A stretch of DNA of 64,000 bases from Pseudomonadota bacterium (lineage in GTDB: Bacteria > Desulfobacterota > Desulfarculia > Desulfarculales > Desulfarculaceae): assembly GCA_018902755.1 (NCBI GenBank), contig JAHIQI010000072.1:1-64000 (forward strand), written 5' to 3'. The notes under the pieces were generated by a model. That model ran no database searches. It was not told the origin of the DNA and was given only the letters and a program-made list of their open reading frames with translations. Positions 16,632 to 25,293 of the stretch are shown one piece after another; the first letter of the stretch is position 1; each line of letters opens with the position of its first letter. The position numbers were made by a program, and so were the translations under genes.

Positions 16632-17801
16632 TTAAACAATTGTAAGGCTGTCAGTCTCTTCGTTCCAAGCCATGACCGCCCACCAGACCAGCATCACCAC
16701 GGCGGTAATGACTATGGCCCAGAAGTAGTCGGTGACCGCGGCCAGGAAAATGGGCTTGCCCCAGGACTTTGCTACGTCGCTGGTCCAGACGTAGTTCTTA
16801 AACAGGCTGTTGCTCATGGAGAAGGTGATCACCGCCAGGATCAGCTTTAACTGGCCCTCGCCGGCCCGCCACACCGAGCCGGAGCCGCAGCCGCCGGCCA
16901 GGAGCATGCCGATGCCGAAGATCACCCCGCCCACCAAGCCGCCGATCCAGTGGTGGTAGATGTAGATCATCTGCCAGTCGGCCCGGAACCATTTGATGGT
17001 GAAGAAACCGAACACCGAAAGGATGACGCTCATGGCCACCGCGCGGGTGGCCACGGCCTCGCCGGTCATGAAGGGGTCGCGGAAAGAGCGGACGAAACAA
17101 AAGCGGCAGCGCTGGATGACGATGCCTATGCCCACGGCGGTGATCATGAGCACCGCTTCCTGGGTGTAGGCCCTAAAGGACATGCAATAGGCCCATCCCA
17201 ACAGGAACAGGAAGAAAACGGCCCCCAGCCAAGGCTGCACCTTGGACCAGTCGATACCACCTTCCTTGGCGGCTTTTTGCTTGGGGGGCTTACTGGTGAC
17301 GTGCTCGATCTCCCACATCAGGTACTTGAGGCCGATGAGGGCGCCCACCAGCAGGCCGGCCATCATGGCGAAGCCGGAGACCGAACCCGCGGCCAGGGCG
17401 GTGTAGAAGCCACCCACGTTGCAGCCGCCGGCCATCACCGAGCCCACGCCCATGAACACGCCGCCGATCAGGCCCTTGAAAAGCTCCAGCTTGGGGGCGT
17501 TGCGCCAGGCGAACTGGCGCGACAAAAGGGCCGCGCCGAAAGCGCCGAACAACAGGCCCCAGGTCAGGATGGAGGCGTTGCTGAAGAAAAAGGCATTGGT
17601 GGGAGCGGTGTTGTAAAGGCCTACCCAGTAGAAGAGCCAATCGCTCCATACCCTGAGGCCGCCGGCCACGCCCCAGGGGCGGCCCGCGGCCATACAGATG
17701 ATGCCCAGCAGCGCCAACAATACGCCGCCGACCCACAGCGGCCAGTTACGGTCGAATAAAACGGAGTAGCCCTCTTTGAACTTCCCCACCAAAACACCCA
17801 T
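16632..17801 (-). CDS. YeeE/YedE-family sulfur-compound (thiosulfate-type) transporter
   Basis: 389-residue inner-membrane protein with about nine or ten hydrophobic segments. The YeeE/YedE cysteine motifs are visible: AGGCNVGG in the first half, CRFCFVRSFRDPFMTGE in the middle and AGGCGSGSVWRAGEG in the second half. Characterised relatives (TsuA) import thiosulfate by relaying it along conserved cysteines. It heads a two-gene unit with tusA and has a good promoter at 17902-17930. The Met at 17801 is preceded by GGGAGGTTTGC. Confidence 0.88.
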   Translation of the reverse strand: MGVLVGKFKEGYSVLFDRNWPLWVGGVLLALLGIICMAAGRPWGVAGGLRVWSDWLFYWVGLYNTAPTNAFFFSNASILTWGLLFGAFGAALLSRQFAWRNAPKLELFKGLIGGVFMGVGSVMAGGCNVGGFYTALAAGSVSGFAMMAGLLVGALIGLKYLMWEIEHVTSKPPKQKAAKEGGIDWSKVQPWLGAVFFLFLLGWAYCMSFRAYTQEAVLMITAVGIGIVIQRCRFCFVRSFRDPFMTGEAVATRAVAMSVILSVFGFFTIKWFRADWQMIYIYHHWIGGLVGGVIFGIGMLLAGGCGSGSVWRAGEGQLKLILAVITFSMSNSLFKNYVWTSDVAKSWGKPIFLAAVTDYFWAIVITAVVMLVWWAVMAWNEETDSLTIV

Positions 17802-17901
17802 GCAAACCTCCCGGAGACAAAATCATAGGGGCCTAATCAACCCGTCGACGTCTTTGATGCCTGCTCGGCGCATATACGGGCTAAGCGGCGATAGTGTCTG
17901 A

Positions 17902-17930
17902 ATTATGATATCTTAAGGCCAAATTATCAA
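17902..17930 (-). promoter_or_regulatory. Sigma-70-type promoter of the yedE-tusA unit
   Basis: Minus strand TTGATA (17925-17930), 17-bp spacer, CATAAT (17902-17907). About 100 bp upstream of the yedE start. Confidence 0.6.
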
Positions 17931-17963
17931 CCCCCGGCCTGGAACCGGAATTGTGGATTTAAT

Positions 17964-17993
17964 TTGACAGTTCCGGCGCGGGGCGGGTAAGAA
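17964..17993 (+). promoter_or_regulatory. Sigma-70-type promoter of the PPIase/TPR gene
   Basis: TTGACA (17964-17969), 18-bp GC-rich spacer, TAAGAA (17988-17993). Diverges from the yedE promoter; the CDS starts 53 bp further on. Confidence 0.55.
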
Positions 17994-18045
17994 TCAGGAC
18001 CGGTCGAGATTTAGAGCGGGCACTTTACAGAGGGGACGCTACTCC

Positions 18046-19509
18046 ATGAAATTGCGTTTGGCTACTATTTTGAGCTTGGCGGTCTTGCTGCTGGCCTTCA
18101 CTTTGCCGGCCCTGGCGCAAAGCGACGAAAAGGTGGACCTGGGCATCATCACGGTCAAGCAAAAAGACCTGGCCAACCAGTTGGCCGGTGAACTGGCCAA
18201 GGGCGCCAGCTTCGAAACCCTGGCCAAGCGCAACTCCGTGGGCCCCGCCTCCTTCCGGGGAGGCCGCCTGGGCAAGGTGCCCTACGCCCGCCTGCGTAGC
18301 GAGTACCGCGCCGCCCTGGAGGGCCTGGCCCCAAACAAACCCAGCAAGGTCATCCCCACCGAGGAGGGCTACACCATCCTCATGCGTTTTGACCAGCCCG
18401 GCGAAGGCGGCGCTTCGCCCGCCCCCGCTTTCCAAGCCGGTGGCTTCAAGGATTTGGAAAAATCCACCCGCTTTACCACCAACGAACCTTCCATGGACAC
18501 CTCGCCTGTGACTCCGGAAATATCCCCCGGGGAGCCCATGCAAAAATCCGAGACCGACGCCCCATACCTGGTCGCCCGCCGCAAGGTTTTGGCCGGTGTG
18601 GAGTCCCTGATAGCCGGCAAGCTCAAGCAGGCCGAGAGCAACTTCTCTCAGGCCCTGGGCGACAACCCCCGCGAAGACAGCGCGGTGTTTTTGTTGGAAA
18701 TGACTCGCCAGGGCATCAAGGGAAAGGTCAAGCCCAAGGCCATCAAGCTGTTTGCCGAGGGATTCTTGGCCATCACCGAAAACGACGGGAGCGTGGCCTT
18801 GCAGAAGTTCCTGGAGTGCAAGAAGGCGGACCCCGGCTTCTGGCAGGGTGAGCTTTTCGCGGCCAACATGCTGGCCGGCCAGGGACAGCGCGAGGAAGCC
18901 AAGCGCATAATCGAAAAAGAGGTGCTGGTCCGCAATCCCAGCTCGGCCCGTGCGTACGTGACCTTGGGCCTGATGGCCGCCGACGAAAACATGCCCAACA
19001 AGGCCCGAGAGTACCTTGAAAGGGCGGTGCAGCTCAATCCAGAGTTCGCTCAGGCCCATTATCAGCTGGGCATGATTGCCTTTTATAGCCGCGACTTCAA
19101 GACCGCCGAGCGCCAGTTCAAGCAGACCATAGCCCTGGACCCCTTCAATGATCAGGCAAGCAACAGCCTGGGTTTGGTCTACCTGTACACCAAGCGGCCC
19201 AATGAGGCTCAAAAGATGTACAAAAAAGCGCTCTCTCTAAACCCGGGATACCCTGACGCTCATGTGAACCTGGGCAACCTGTACGTGACCCAGAAGAAGG
19301 TGAACCTGGCAATTGACGAGTACGTGAAGGCCTTGGCGGTTGATCCCAAGTTCGGCCCGGCCTACAGCAACATGGCCGGGGCCTACGCCCTCAAGGGCGA
19401 CTGGAGCGAGGCGGCCACGGCGGCCGACAAGGCCCTTGAACTTGGCTATCAGGTTCCTCAGGGCCTGCTGGAAGCCATCGCCCCCCATCGCGCCAAAAAG
19501 GCGCAGTAA
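18046..19509 (+). CDS. Exported parvulin-like PPIase/TPR fusion protein
   Basis: 487 residues. A signal peptide (LAVLLLAFTLPALAQ) ends near residue 24. Residues about 28-110 resemble a parvulin-type (PpiC) peptidyl-prolyl isomerase domain (FETLAKRNSVGPASFRGGRL is the characteristic stretch) but short and lacking obvious flanking chaperone helices. The remainder is an array of about eight or nine tetratricopeptide repeats. Probably a periplasmic folding or assembly factor. Its start is preceded by AGAGGGGACGCTACTCC. Activity of the isomerase part is uncertain. Confidence 0.75.
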   Translation: MKLRLATILSLAVLLLAFTLPALAQSDEKVDLGIITVKQKDLANQLAGELAKGASFETLAKRNSVGPASFRGGRLGKVPYARLRSEYRAALEGLAPNKPSKVIPTEEGYTILMRFDQPGEGGASPAPAFQAGGFKDLEKSTRFTTNEPSMDTSPVTPEISPGEPMQKSETDAPYLVARRKVLAGVESLIAGKLKQAESNFSQALGDNPREDSAVFLLEMTRQGIKGKVKPKAIKLFAEGFLAITENDGSVALQKFLECKKADPGFWQGELFAANMLAGQGQREEAKRIIEKEVLVRNPSSARAYVTLGLMAADENMPNKAREYLERAVQLNPEFAQAHYQLGMIAFYSRDFKTAERQFKQTIALDPFNDQASNSLGLVYLYTKRPNEAQKMYKKALSLNPGYPDAHVNLGNLYVTQKKVNLAIDEYVKALAVDPKFGPAYSNMAGAYALKGDWSEAATAADKALELGYQVPQGLLEAIAPHRAKKAQ

Positions 19510-19510
19510 G

Positions 19511-20227
19511 TTAGGCTTCGGGCAGGGGGATAAGGCTCCAGACCAACTCTACCCGCGCCCGGCACTCGGGGTCTTCGTTGTCCGTGGCCGTGGTCAGGGG
19601 CAGCTCCATGGCCTCCAGGGGATTCCCCTGGCGGTCCAGCACCTCCAGCCGCGCCTTGCCCTGGGCTTCGTGACGGCGCTTGGCTTGGCCTTGGGCCGTG
19701 CCCAGGCGTCTCAGGGTCCTGAGTCCCCAAAAGTCCGGTGCGGGCAGGGCGTCCATGTGCGCCAAAACATCCTGAAAAGACGACAGATCCAGGCCCACCA
19801 GGCGAGCGGCCGCTTCGGCCTGGCCCCTGGTGGCGCTGGCGTATGGCCGCCCCTGGGCCAGGGCGAGGTTTTCGGCGCTCAGATAATCGGCTAGGTGGCG
19901 GGCCAACTCCGCCATGGTCCCCAAGGGCGGCGGCCAGCCCAGGCGCTCCAGAAAAGAGGCCAAGCGAGCCAGGTTTTCCCCGGCCCGGCCCAGGCCCCGA
20001 AAGGGGGGCAGGCCCACCTTGGCGGGGTCCAGGTCCCGTTCGATGATTTTCAGGTAGCCCCGCACCGTGGCGGCACGTAGAATGTCTAAATCCTCGAGCG
20101 GCAAAGAGCCCAAGTGATGCAGGCTTTCCGCCAGGACCACCTCCGGCATCTCACCGCTGTTCTCCAGCATGATCACTTCATCTTCCAGCCAGGGAGGCGC
20201 GGGACGCAAATACGGGTCATCCGTCAT
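19511..20227 (-). CDS. Conserved hypothetical protein, 238 aa
   Basis: Not recognised. It is soluble, helical and acidic at the N-terminus, with a middle region rich in Leu/Ala helices and a C-terminal strand-rich tail (KARLEVLDRQGNPLEAMELP). It converges with the PPIase/TPR gene, ending two bases from its stop. No motif that suggests catalysis is visible. Confidence 0.55.
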   Translation of the reverse strand: MTDDPYLRPAPPWLEDEVIMLENSGEMPEVVLAESLHHLGSLPLEDLDILRAATVRGYLKIIERDLDPAKVGLPPFRGLGRAGENLARLASFLERLGWPPPLGTMAELARHLADYLSAENLALAQGRPYASATRGQAEAAARLVGLDLSSFQDVLAHMDALPAPDFWGLRTLRRLGTAQGQAKRRHEAQGKARLEVLDRQGNPLEAMELPLTTATDNEDPECRARVELVWSLIPLPEA

Positions 20228-20382
20228 TTTTTTCCTTTAGCCATGCAAGTATTCGTTGCGCGGTGGGGGAACGGGTGTTAATAAAGTCCAAGTATAACGG
20301 GTTTGCGGCAGCGCCGGTAGCGGCGCGGTGACAGACCACACCCAGAGCCGGGGCCTCGGCGCTTCGGAGGAAGATTAAAGAG

Positions 20383-20802
20383 ATGGGCGGAGACTTTCAT
20401 ACCAATTACCGCGAGGAGAACCTGATCTCTCGCCTGGAAAGCTCCCGGCAGTCGGCCTGGACCCGGCAACTGATGCAGCTCGGCGACTGCGTGGACGAGC
20501 TGGCCCAGAAACTGGCCATGAAACTGGTCAGCGCCAACCTTATCGAGACCAAAAGTCAGCGCGACGTGGAAGAACAGCTGGCCGGTTGCCTGGGCTCTCT
20601 GCTCAATGCCGAGGACTTCGACATCCAGTACGCCATTGCCAACTTCCGCAACCTGGTGCCCCAGGCCAATCGCATCAGCCTCTACGTCACCGCTTATATC
20701 ATCGAGCGGCTCATCGACCATCGCTCGGTGGTGGACATCTACGGCACCGACGAAGAGATCTACGCGGTGGTCAACACCGAAGTGACGGGCATGATTCGCT
20801 AA
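20383..20802 (+). CDS. Conserved hypothetical protein, 139 aa
   Basis: Not recognised. A mostly helical, soluble, acidic protein. The start at 20383 is preceded by GGAGGAAGATTAAAG, and a strong terminator follows, so it is a genuine monocistronic gene. Possible small regulator or toxin/antitoxin-like protein, but no known motif supports this. Confidence 0.6.
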   Translation: MGGDFHTNYREENLISRLESSRQSAWTRQLMQLGDCVDELAQKLAMKLVSANLIETKSQRDVEEQLAGCLGSLLNAEDFDIQYAIANFRNLVPQANRISLYVTAYIIERLIDHRSVVDIYGTDEEIYAVVNTEVTGMIR

Positions 20803-20823
20803 GACCGCTTTTCAGCGCCTAAG

Positions 20824-20852
20824 AGCCTCCGCCTTACAGGCGGGGGCTTTTT
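20824..20852 (+). terminator. Intrinsic terminator
   Basis: 11-bp stem AGCCTCCGCCT/AGGCGGGGGCT (one G-T wobble), 3-base loop, then TTTT. It ends the 139-aa gene. Confidence 0.88.
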
Positions 20853-20865
20853 GCGTTTACGGGCC

Positions 20866-21513
20866 CTAGTACCAGCGCACCACCTGATCCAGGGGGGCCC
20901 TCGGGGAGCGAACCTTGTTGAGGGGCGAATCTGGGTCCGCGTAGCCCACCGCCACGGTGAGCACCACCCGACGGGTGGGGTCGATGTTCAGAAAATCCTT
21001 GATGATGTCTTCGTAAGAGCACACCAGGCCCACCGGACAGGTGGCCAGGCCCAACTCACTGGCGGCCAAAAGCAGCCAGCCCAGGGCGAAGCCCAGGTCC
21101 AGGGCGCGCTCCGGGGGGAAGGCCCCGTCCAGGGTGGCCACCACCAACGCCGGAGCCCCGTAAAAGGTCAGCGAACCGGTGTTGATGAAGTTGCGGTCCG
21201 CCCCGGCCTGCTCCATGGCCGGTCCCATGACCAGGTTAAGCTCTTTTTGGCGCTCCAGGTAAATTCCGGGAAGGGGATTGGTGTTGTCCGGCCCGCAGGA
21301 GATGCCCCGCTCCCCATATGCGCGGGTGAGCTTTTTGCCCAGGCGAGGCACCTCCGCGCCCCGGACCACGGTGAATTGCCATGGTTGCAGGTTTATGGCG
21401 CTGGGAGCCCGGCAGGTGAGGCTCATCAGGCGATCAAGGGCTTCTTGGGGCACGGGCTGGTCAGTGAACACGCGACAGGAAGAGCGCGTCTCCATGGCTT
21501 GGGCTATCTGCAT
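20866..21513 (-). CDS. Nitroreductase-family flavoprotein
   Basis: About 215 residues from the Met at 21513, which is preceded by AGGAGCACCTA; an upstream in-frame Met at 21609 adds an unconserved proline-rich stretch. The N-terminal METRSSCRVFTDQPV (near 7-21) is the typical FMN-binding start of the nitroreductase family, followed by SAINLQPWQFTVV (near 43-55). The family reduces nitro groups, quinones or flavins with NAD(P)H as an FMN homodimer. Physiological substrate unknown. Confidence 0.83.
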   Translation of the reverse strand: MQIAQAMETRSSCRVFTDQPVPQEALDRLMSLTCRAPSAINLQPWQFTVVRGAEVPRLGKKLTRAYGERGISCGPDNTNPLPGIYLERQKELNLVMGPAMEQAGADRNFINTGSLTFYGAPALVVATLDGAFPPERALDLGFALGWLLLAASELGLATCPVGLVCSYEDIIKDFLNIDPTRRVVLTVAVGYADPDSPLNKVRSPRAPLDQVVRWY

Positions 21514-21705
21514 TAGGTGCTCCTGAAATAGATGCTGGATTTTTGTAACACATGCAGGGAGCTGGGGGAAGGGCGGGGCGGGCTGAGGTATGGCGATGTG
21601 GGTTGCCATGCGGCCCAGAGGGCGGACTGGAGAGGCTCGGTGTGGGGAAAAAGCGTCTAATTTATTTACAATAAATATTAATAAAACGAATTAAATTAGC
21701 GTTAT

Positions 21706-22527
21706 TTAACGATAATATCTTGATAAAACTTTGCCGATTTCCTGTGACAAGCGTGCTGCGTTGCGGAAGTCCATATGTGCGCCGTCATAGGTCTGATAGC
21801 CCCTTGGGTCGATGTGGAGCCACCGCCCGCCGGCCTGTTGAAAGCGCTGGACGAAATCCTCGAAATCCAGGCCGCTTGAATTTTCTTCCAACTCACATAA
21901 ATGGGCCGCACTGGGGGGGCGGTAGGCCAAAACCGTGATGCCCCTCTGGTGGAATTCGCTGGTAACTTCCAGGAGTTCGTCCACCATGCGCGGGTTGACC
22001 TGCTTGTTTTGGGCCAGTCTGGCGCCCACTCTGATGTATCTGTCCGACGGCTTGCGCACCGGAAGGGAGGCCTCCCAACCATCGGCATAGTAGAGGTTCA
22101 AGGGGAGCCCCCGCGAGAGGTTCAGCAGGTTGCGAGCGTTGGTCTTGATAAAGGCCTTGCCGGAAAAGTTGTCGCGCCATATCTGGCGGAGTAGGTTCCT
22201 GCGTTCGGGAAGCTCCTGGGAGGCCCAGAAGTTGTAACCGTTGTTTCCGCCCGGCTTAAACAATAGGTGGGGGCAGAGTCCCAACACCAGCGTGGGGTTG
22301 GGGCTGTTGGGGTCCAGCAAACTGGCCGCGTGCTCCAGGTAGCGCCGGTTCAGGGAGCAGGCCACGAAGCCGAAATTGAATATGGACGGATTCCCGCAAG
22401 TCTTGGCCATGTGGAGAGGGGACAGGCCCAGATACACTCGGGAGTTGCCGACCAGGACAACGTCCTTGGTGGGCGCCTGGCATAGCTTAAGCAGCCAGAA
22501 GTGCCTTGTAGTCAAATAGTACGGCAT
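21706..22527 (-). pseudogene. SGNH/GDSL-like hydrolase, C-terminal part of a probably frameshifted gene
   Basis: The 273-residue frame has a block I-like VGNSRVYLG (near 26-34), with the serine of a GNS motif, and a late YDGAHMD (near 247-253) supplying Asp and His, as in SGNH-fold acyl hydrolases or acetyltransferase-associated proteins (DltD/AlgJ-like). There is an in-frame stop eight codons before the Met at 22527 and no good ribosome-binding site. The overlapping frame at 22512-22760 supplies a plausible missing N-terminal part. The surrounding DNA, especially 21650-21720, is clearly more AT-rich than the window. Acquired and decaying, or a sequencing frameshift. Confidence 0.5.
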
Positions 22528-22760
22528 GGACGGGCTTTCGATCGGTCCAGCTTAGGGTTACATATCTTATATACCGCCATCTGGTCCCAGGCAAAAACAA
22601 TGGGCTTGGCCCAGGCCTCGGCTTGGGCCAAGCCCCCAAATCTCGGCAAAAGCCTTTGAGACAAAAGGGTTGGATCTATCTGGTAAGGGAGCGCATTTTC
22701 TCCTGTCAACGACAAACCCTCTTGTTCCAAAGATAGCCCCGGGCCGTAGCGAATATGCAA
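22512..22760 (-). pseudogene. Probable N-terminal fragment of the SGNH-like gene
   Basis: 82-codon frame whose end (NPKLDRSKARP) runs into the start of the 21706-22527 frame. A one-base shift near 22515-22525 would join ...KARP to YYLTTRHFWL and give a single ~345-residue protein of normal SGNH size. It begins only 12 bp after the Usp stop, so an upstream part may also be missing. Alternatively a small independent gene; I consider that less likely. Confidence 0.4.
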
Positions 22761-22772
22761 AAGAGCCCTGGT

Positions 22773-23723
22773 TTAGTGGACGATCCAGACAGCCTTGTCC
22801 TTGGCCTGGCTAAGGAGCTTGCTGGTGACTCGCCCCATTATGAACGCCTCGATCTTGGTGAGACCTCGCCGTCCCATCACCAGAGTGCCAAAGCCCGCCT
22901 GGGTGGCTTCCTCCACCAGGGATTCGGCCCGGCTCAAGGCTCCGGTGATGACCTTGCAGTCAATCCGGGCATTATCCATTCCAGCCTGTACCAGGATTTT
23001 TTCCGCCTTGTCCAGGTTGGAGCCGGCGGCAGTTTGGGCGGCCTTTTCCCATGCCTCCTCCACCTCTTGAGAAGGGATGCCGGGGGCGGCCAAATCAGCC
23101 TGGATGCTCAACCGGCGCACTACGTTTACCAGCTTCACCTTGGCATCTTTTTGATGGCCGATCATTGCGCCCAAATGCTCCACCGCCCGCAATGATCCTT
23201 CCGAGCCGTCAATTCCCACCACGAAGCCCTTGCTGTCGGGTTTACTTCCGACCACCCACACGGGAAGGTGATGCAAGCCGCTGACCAGTTTGTTGGCCGT
23301 GCTGCCCAGCAGGGCATCTTTGATTTTACTCTCGCCCCGACGCCCGATCGCCACGGCGGTGTATCCCTTTTGGCACTCCTTGAGAATATCTCGGGCGACC
23401 CCTTCCGCCCGATCATGGATGTCTATAGTCACCGCTTCGGCCGGCAGGCCTGCCTCCACCATGGCGTTGCGAGCCTTTTCCAGGGAGAGATGGGCTTTGT
23501 TGGCCTCTCCCCAATCCCAGGCGGCGATTTCCCTAATCTTGCTTTGAAAGGTCGGAAGATCGCTTATGTCGTAGTAGCTGTCCGGCAATTTGCTGAGCAC
23601 ATGAAACAGGACCACCTTGGCTTTGCTGCCCGCCAATACCTCCCCCAGGTAACGCGCCATGGCTTGAGCTTGTTCGGAGCAATCCAGGGCAACCAGAATT
23701 CGGGTTTCTCTTTCGACGGTCAT
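22773..23723 (-). CDS. Tandem universal stress protein (two Usp domains)
   Basis: 316 residues made of two UspA domains. Each ends in the ATP-binding signature: GRRGESKIKDALLGSTANK in the first and GRRGLTKIEAFIMGRVTSK in the second (G-2x-G-9x-G with a following S/T/R). Tandem Usp proteins bind ATP or AMP and are induced under stress or anaerobiosis. The start follows AGGAGGGTGGTTTGAA, with a ~300-bp upstream gap that should hold its promoter. Confidence 0.9.
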   Translation of the reverse strand: MTVERETRILVALDCSEQAQAMARYLGEVLAGSKAKVVLFHVLSKLPDSYYDISDLPTFQSKIREIAAWDWGEANKAHLSLEKARNAMVEAGLPAEAVTIDIHDRAEGVARDILKECQKGYTAVAIGRRGESKIKDALLGSTANKLVSGLHHLPVWVVGSKPDSKGFVVGIDGSEGSLRAVEHLGAMIGHQKDAKVKLVNVVRRLSIQADLAAPGIPSQEVEEAWEKAAQTAAGSNLDKAEKILVQAGMDNARIDCKVITGALSRAESLVEEATQAGFGTLVMGRRGLTKIEAFIMGRVTSKLLSQAKDKAVWIVH

Positions 23724-23984
23724 TTCAAACCACCCTCCTGACGGTTTTACTTGTTTCTTGAGACGGTAATTGTTTAATTATCTCTCTTTTGATCCACAAT
23801 GGGAAAAAACTCTCTGAAAAAACGCTCCCGCCATGCCTCCGTCGGGTGCCGAGGGCTCAACTACTTGACTATCGGCCTCCTAGGTAAGAAGCCTTTCGAT
23901 TGGGAGCAGGGGAGAGTGCAAAGCGGCGCGAAGAATGGACCGTGAAGTAGGCATTAGGCGGAAGCCGGCCGGCCAACATCCGGC
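23724..23984. other. Gap upstream of the Usp gene
   Basis: No gene seen. The part near 23750-23820 is AT-rich and likely carries the Usp promoter; the rest includes short GC-rich inverted repeats (GCCGGCCGGC near 23964) and no recognisable RNA. Confidence 0.4.
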
Positions 23985-24024
23985 CAAAAAAATCGGGCGC
24001 CTACCTTTCGGCAAGCGCCCGATT
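23985..24024 (-). terminator. Intrinsic terminator after tRNA-Leu(GAG)
   Basis: 10-bp stem AATCGGGCGC/GCGCCCGATT (23991-24000 and 24015-24024), then seven Ts on the minus strand. It ends the gap-pgk-tpiA-secG-tRNA transcript. Confidence 0.9.
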
Positions 24025-24037
24025 TTATTATCTTTAG

Positions 24038-24122
24038 TGGTGCCGTCGGCCGGATTTGAACCGGCACGGGTCTCCCCACCGCCCCCTCAAGACGGCGTGT
24101 CTACCTATTCCACCACGACGGC
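24038..24122 (-). tRNA. tRNA-Leu(GAG)
   Basis: Complete 85-nt class II tRNA with encoded CCA. The acceptor arm GCCGTCG pairs with CGACGGC. The anticodon loop TTGAGGG gives GAG, reading CUU/CUC. A long variable arm is present and the T-arm is GCCGGTTCAAATCCGGC. It lies 33 bp downstream of secG with no promoter between, so it is probably cotranscribed, as secG-leuU is in Escherichia coli. Confidence 0.95.
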
Positions 24123-24155
24123 AAATTCACACGCATGATTATACCGCGATACGCC

Positions 24156-24506
24156 CTATTTGGCCGCAGGAGCAGGCGCGTTTTTGACAGGCGCGGGAGC
24201 GGCCGGTTTGGCCGGGGCCGGTGCGGTCTTGGCCGCGGGAGCCGCCGTGCGTCCCTCCATAACCGAGGAGGGCCCCCCCACGGTGTGGCCGAAGACGGCC
24301 AGGCCCAGGGAGGTAAACATGAAAACGATGGCCACCACCGTGGTCATTTTGCTCAGGAAGGTGGCCGCGCCGGTGCTGCCGAAGACGGTCTGGGAGCTGC
24401 CGCCGAAAGCCGCGCCGACTGAGGCGCCCTTGCCGGTTTGCAACAGAACCACCAGGACTAGGGTGACGCTGGCCAGGAGATGGATGATCAGGGTAACTGT
24501 GGTCAT
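24156..24506 (-). CDS. secG: Protein translocase subunit SecG
   Basis: 116-residue inner-membrane subunit of SecYEG. Two transmembrane helices are visible (about 3-24 and 51-72), separated by the conserved loop [22 protein letters not shown]. The C-terminus has a long Ala/Pro/Lys tail unlike the ~75-residue core. It follows tpiA by 18 bp. Start after AGAGAAATATAAAAGC. Confidence 0.93.
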   Translation of the reverse strand: MTTVTLIIHLLASVTLVLVVLLQTGKGASVGAAFGGSSQTVFGSTGAATFLSKMTTVVAIVFMFTSLGLAVFGHTVGGPSSVMEGRTAAPAAKTAPAPAKPAAPAPVKNAPAPAAK

Positions 24507-24524
24507 GCTTTTATATTTCTCTAA

Positions 24525-25277
24525 CTACGCCGCTTGGATGATGCCCAGGAAGCTTTCGGCCTTCAATGAAGCGCCGCCCACCAGGGCTCCGTCGACCTCG
24601 GGTTGATTTAAAAGACCGGCCGCGTTGGCCGGATTGACACTACCTCCATACAGGATTCTGGTAGAGTTCGCAACATCTTTGTCAAATCGGGACCCTATCC
24701 AGCCCCGTAAATATGCATGCGCCTGGGCGGCCTGCTCCTCAGTGGCGGTCAACCCGGTGCCTATGGCCCACACCGGTTCGTAGGCGATGGTCACCTTGTT
24801 CATCTGCCCGGCCTCCAGGCCGGCCAGGCCGCCGGCCAACTGGCTCTCCAAAACGCCCTCGGTCTGCCCGGACTCGCGCTCGGCCTGGGTTTCGCCCACG
24901 CACAGGATGGGCCGCAAACCCGCCTTCAGGGCCGCCTCCAGGCGCAGGCGGCAGGTCTTTTCGGTCTCGCCGAAGTATTGCCGCCGCTCGCTGTGGCCCA
25001 CCAGGACGTAACGAGCCCCTGCCGCCTTGAGTTGGGGGCCGCTCACCTCGGCGGTGTAGGCGCCCTTATCTTCCCAGAAAAGATTTTGCCCGCCCACCAG
25101 CACCGGGCTGGAGCTGAGGGACAGGGCCACCGGCTCCAGAGCCAAAAAACCGGGGATAACCAATACATCTATGTCGTCACGCATCAGGCCGGAAGCGATG
25201 CCGCCCGCCAGGGACACTGCCTCTTCCACGGTGAGGTGCAGTTTCCAGTTGCCGGCGATCATGAGTTTGCGGGACAT
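24525..25277 (-). CDS. tpiA: Triosephosphate isomerase
   Basis: Interconverts glyceraldehyde-3-phosphate and dihydroxyacetone phosphate. 250 residues, normal length. Landmarks are NWKLH with the substrate lysine (near 11-15), VGHSERR with the catalytic His (near 93-99), AYEPVWAIGTG with the catalytic Glu (near 164-174) and YGGSVNPANA (near 209-218). Part of the gap-pgk-tpiA glycolytic run. Confidence 0.97.
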   Translation of the reverse strand: MSRKLMIAGNWKLHLTVEEAVSLAGGIASGLMRDDIDVLVIPGFLALEPVALSLSSSPVLVGGQNLFWEDKGAYTAEVSGPQLKAAGARYVLVGHSERRQYFGETEKTCRLRLEAALKAGLRPILCVGETQAERESGQTEGVLESQLAGGLAGLEAGQMNKVTIAYEPVWAIGTGLTATEEQAAQAHAYLRGWIGSRFDKDVANSTRILYGGSVNPANAAGLLNQPEVDGALVGGASLKAESFLGIIQAA

Positions 25278-25293
25278 GTTTTCTCCCTGTGAG

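Noticed and set aside
18025..19212. 395-codon minus-strand ORF opposite the TPR protein
   Set aside because: Antisense shadow with low-complexity composition.
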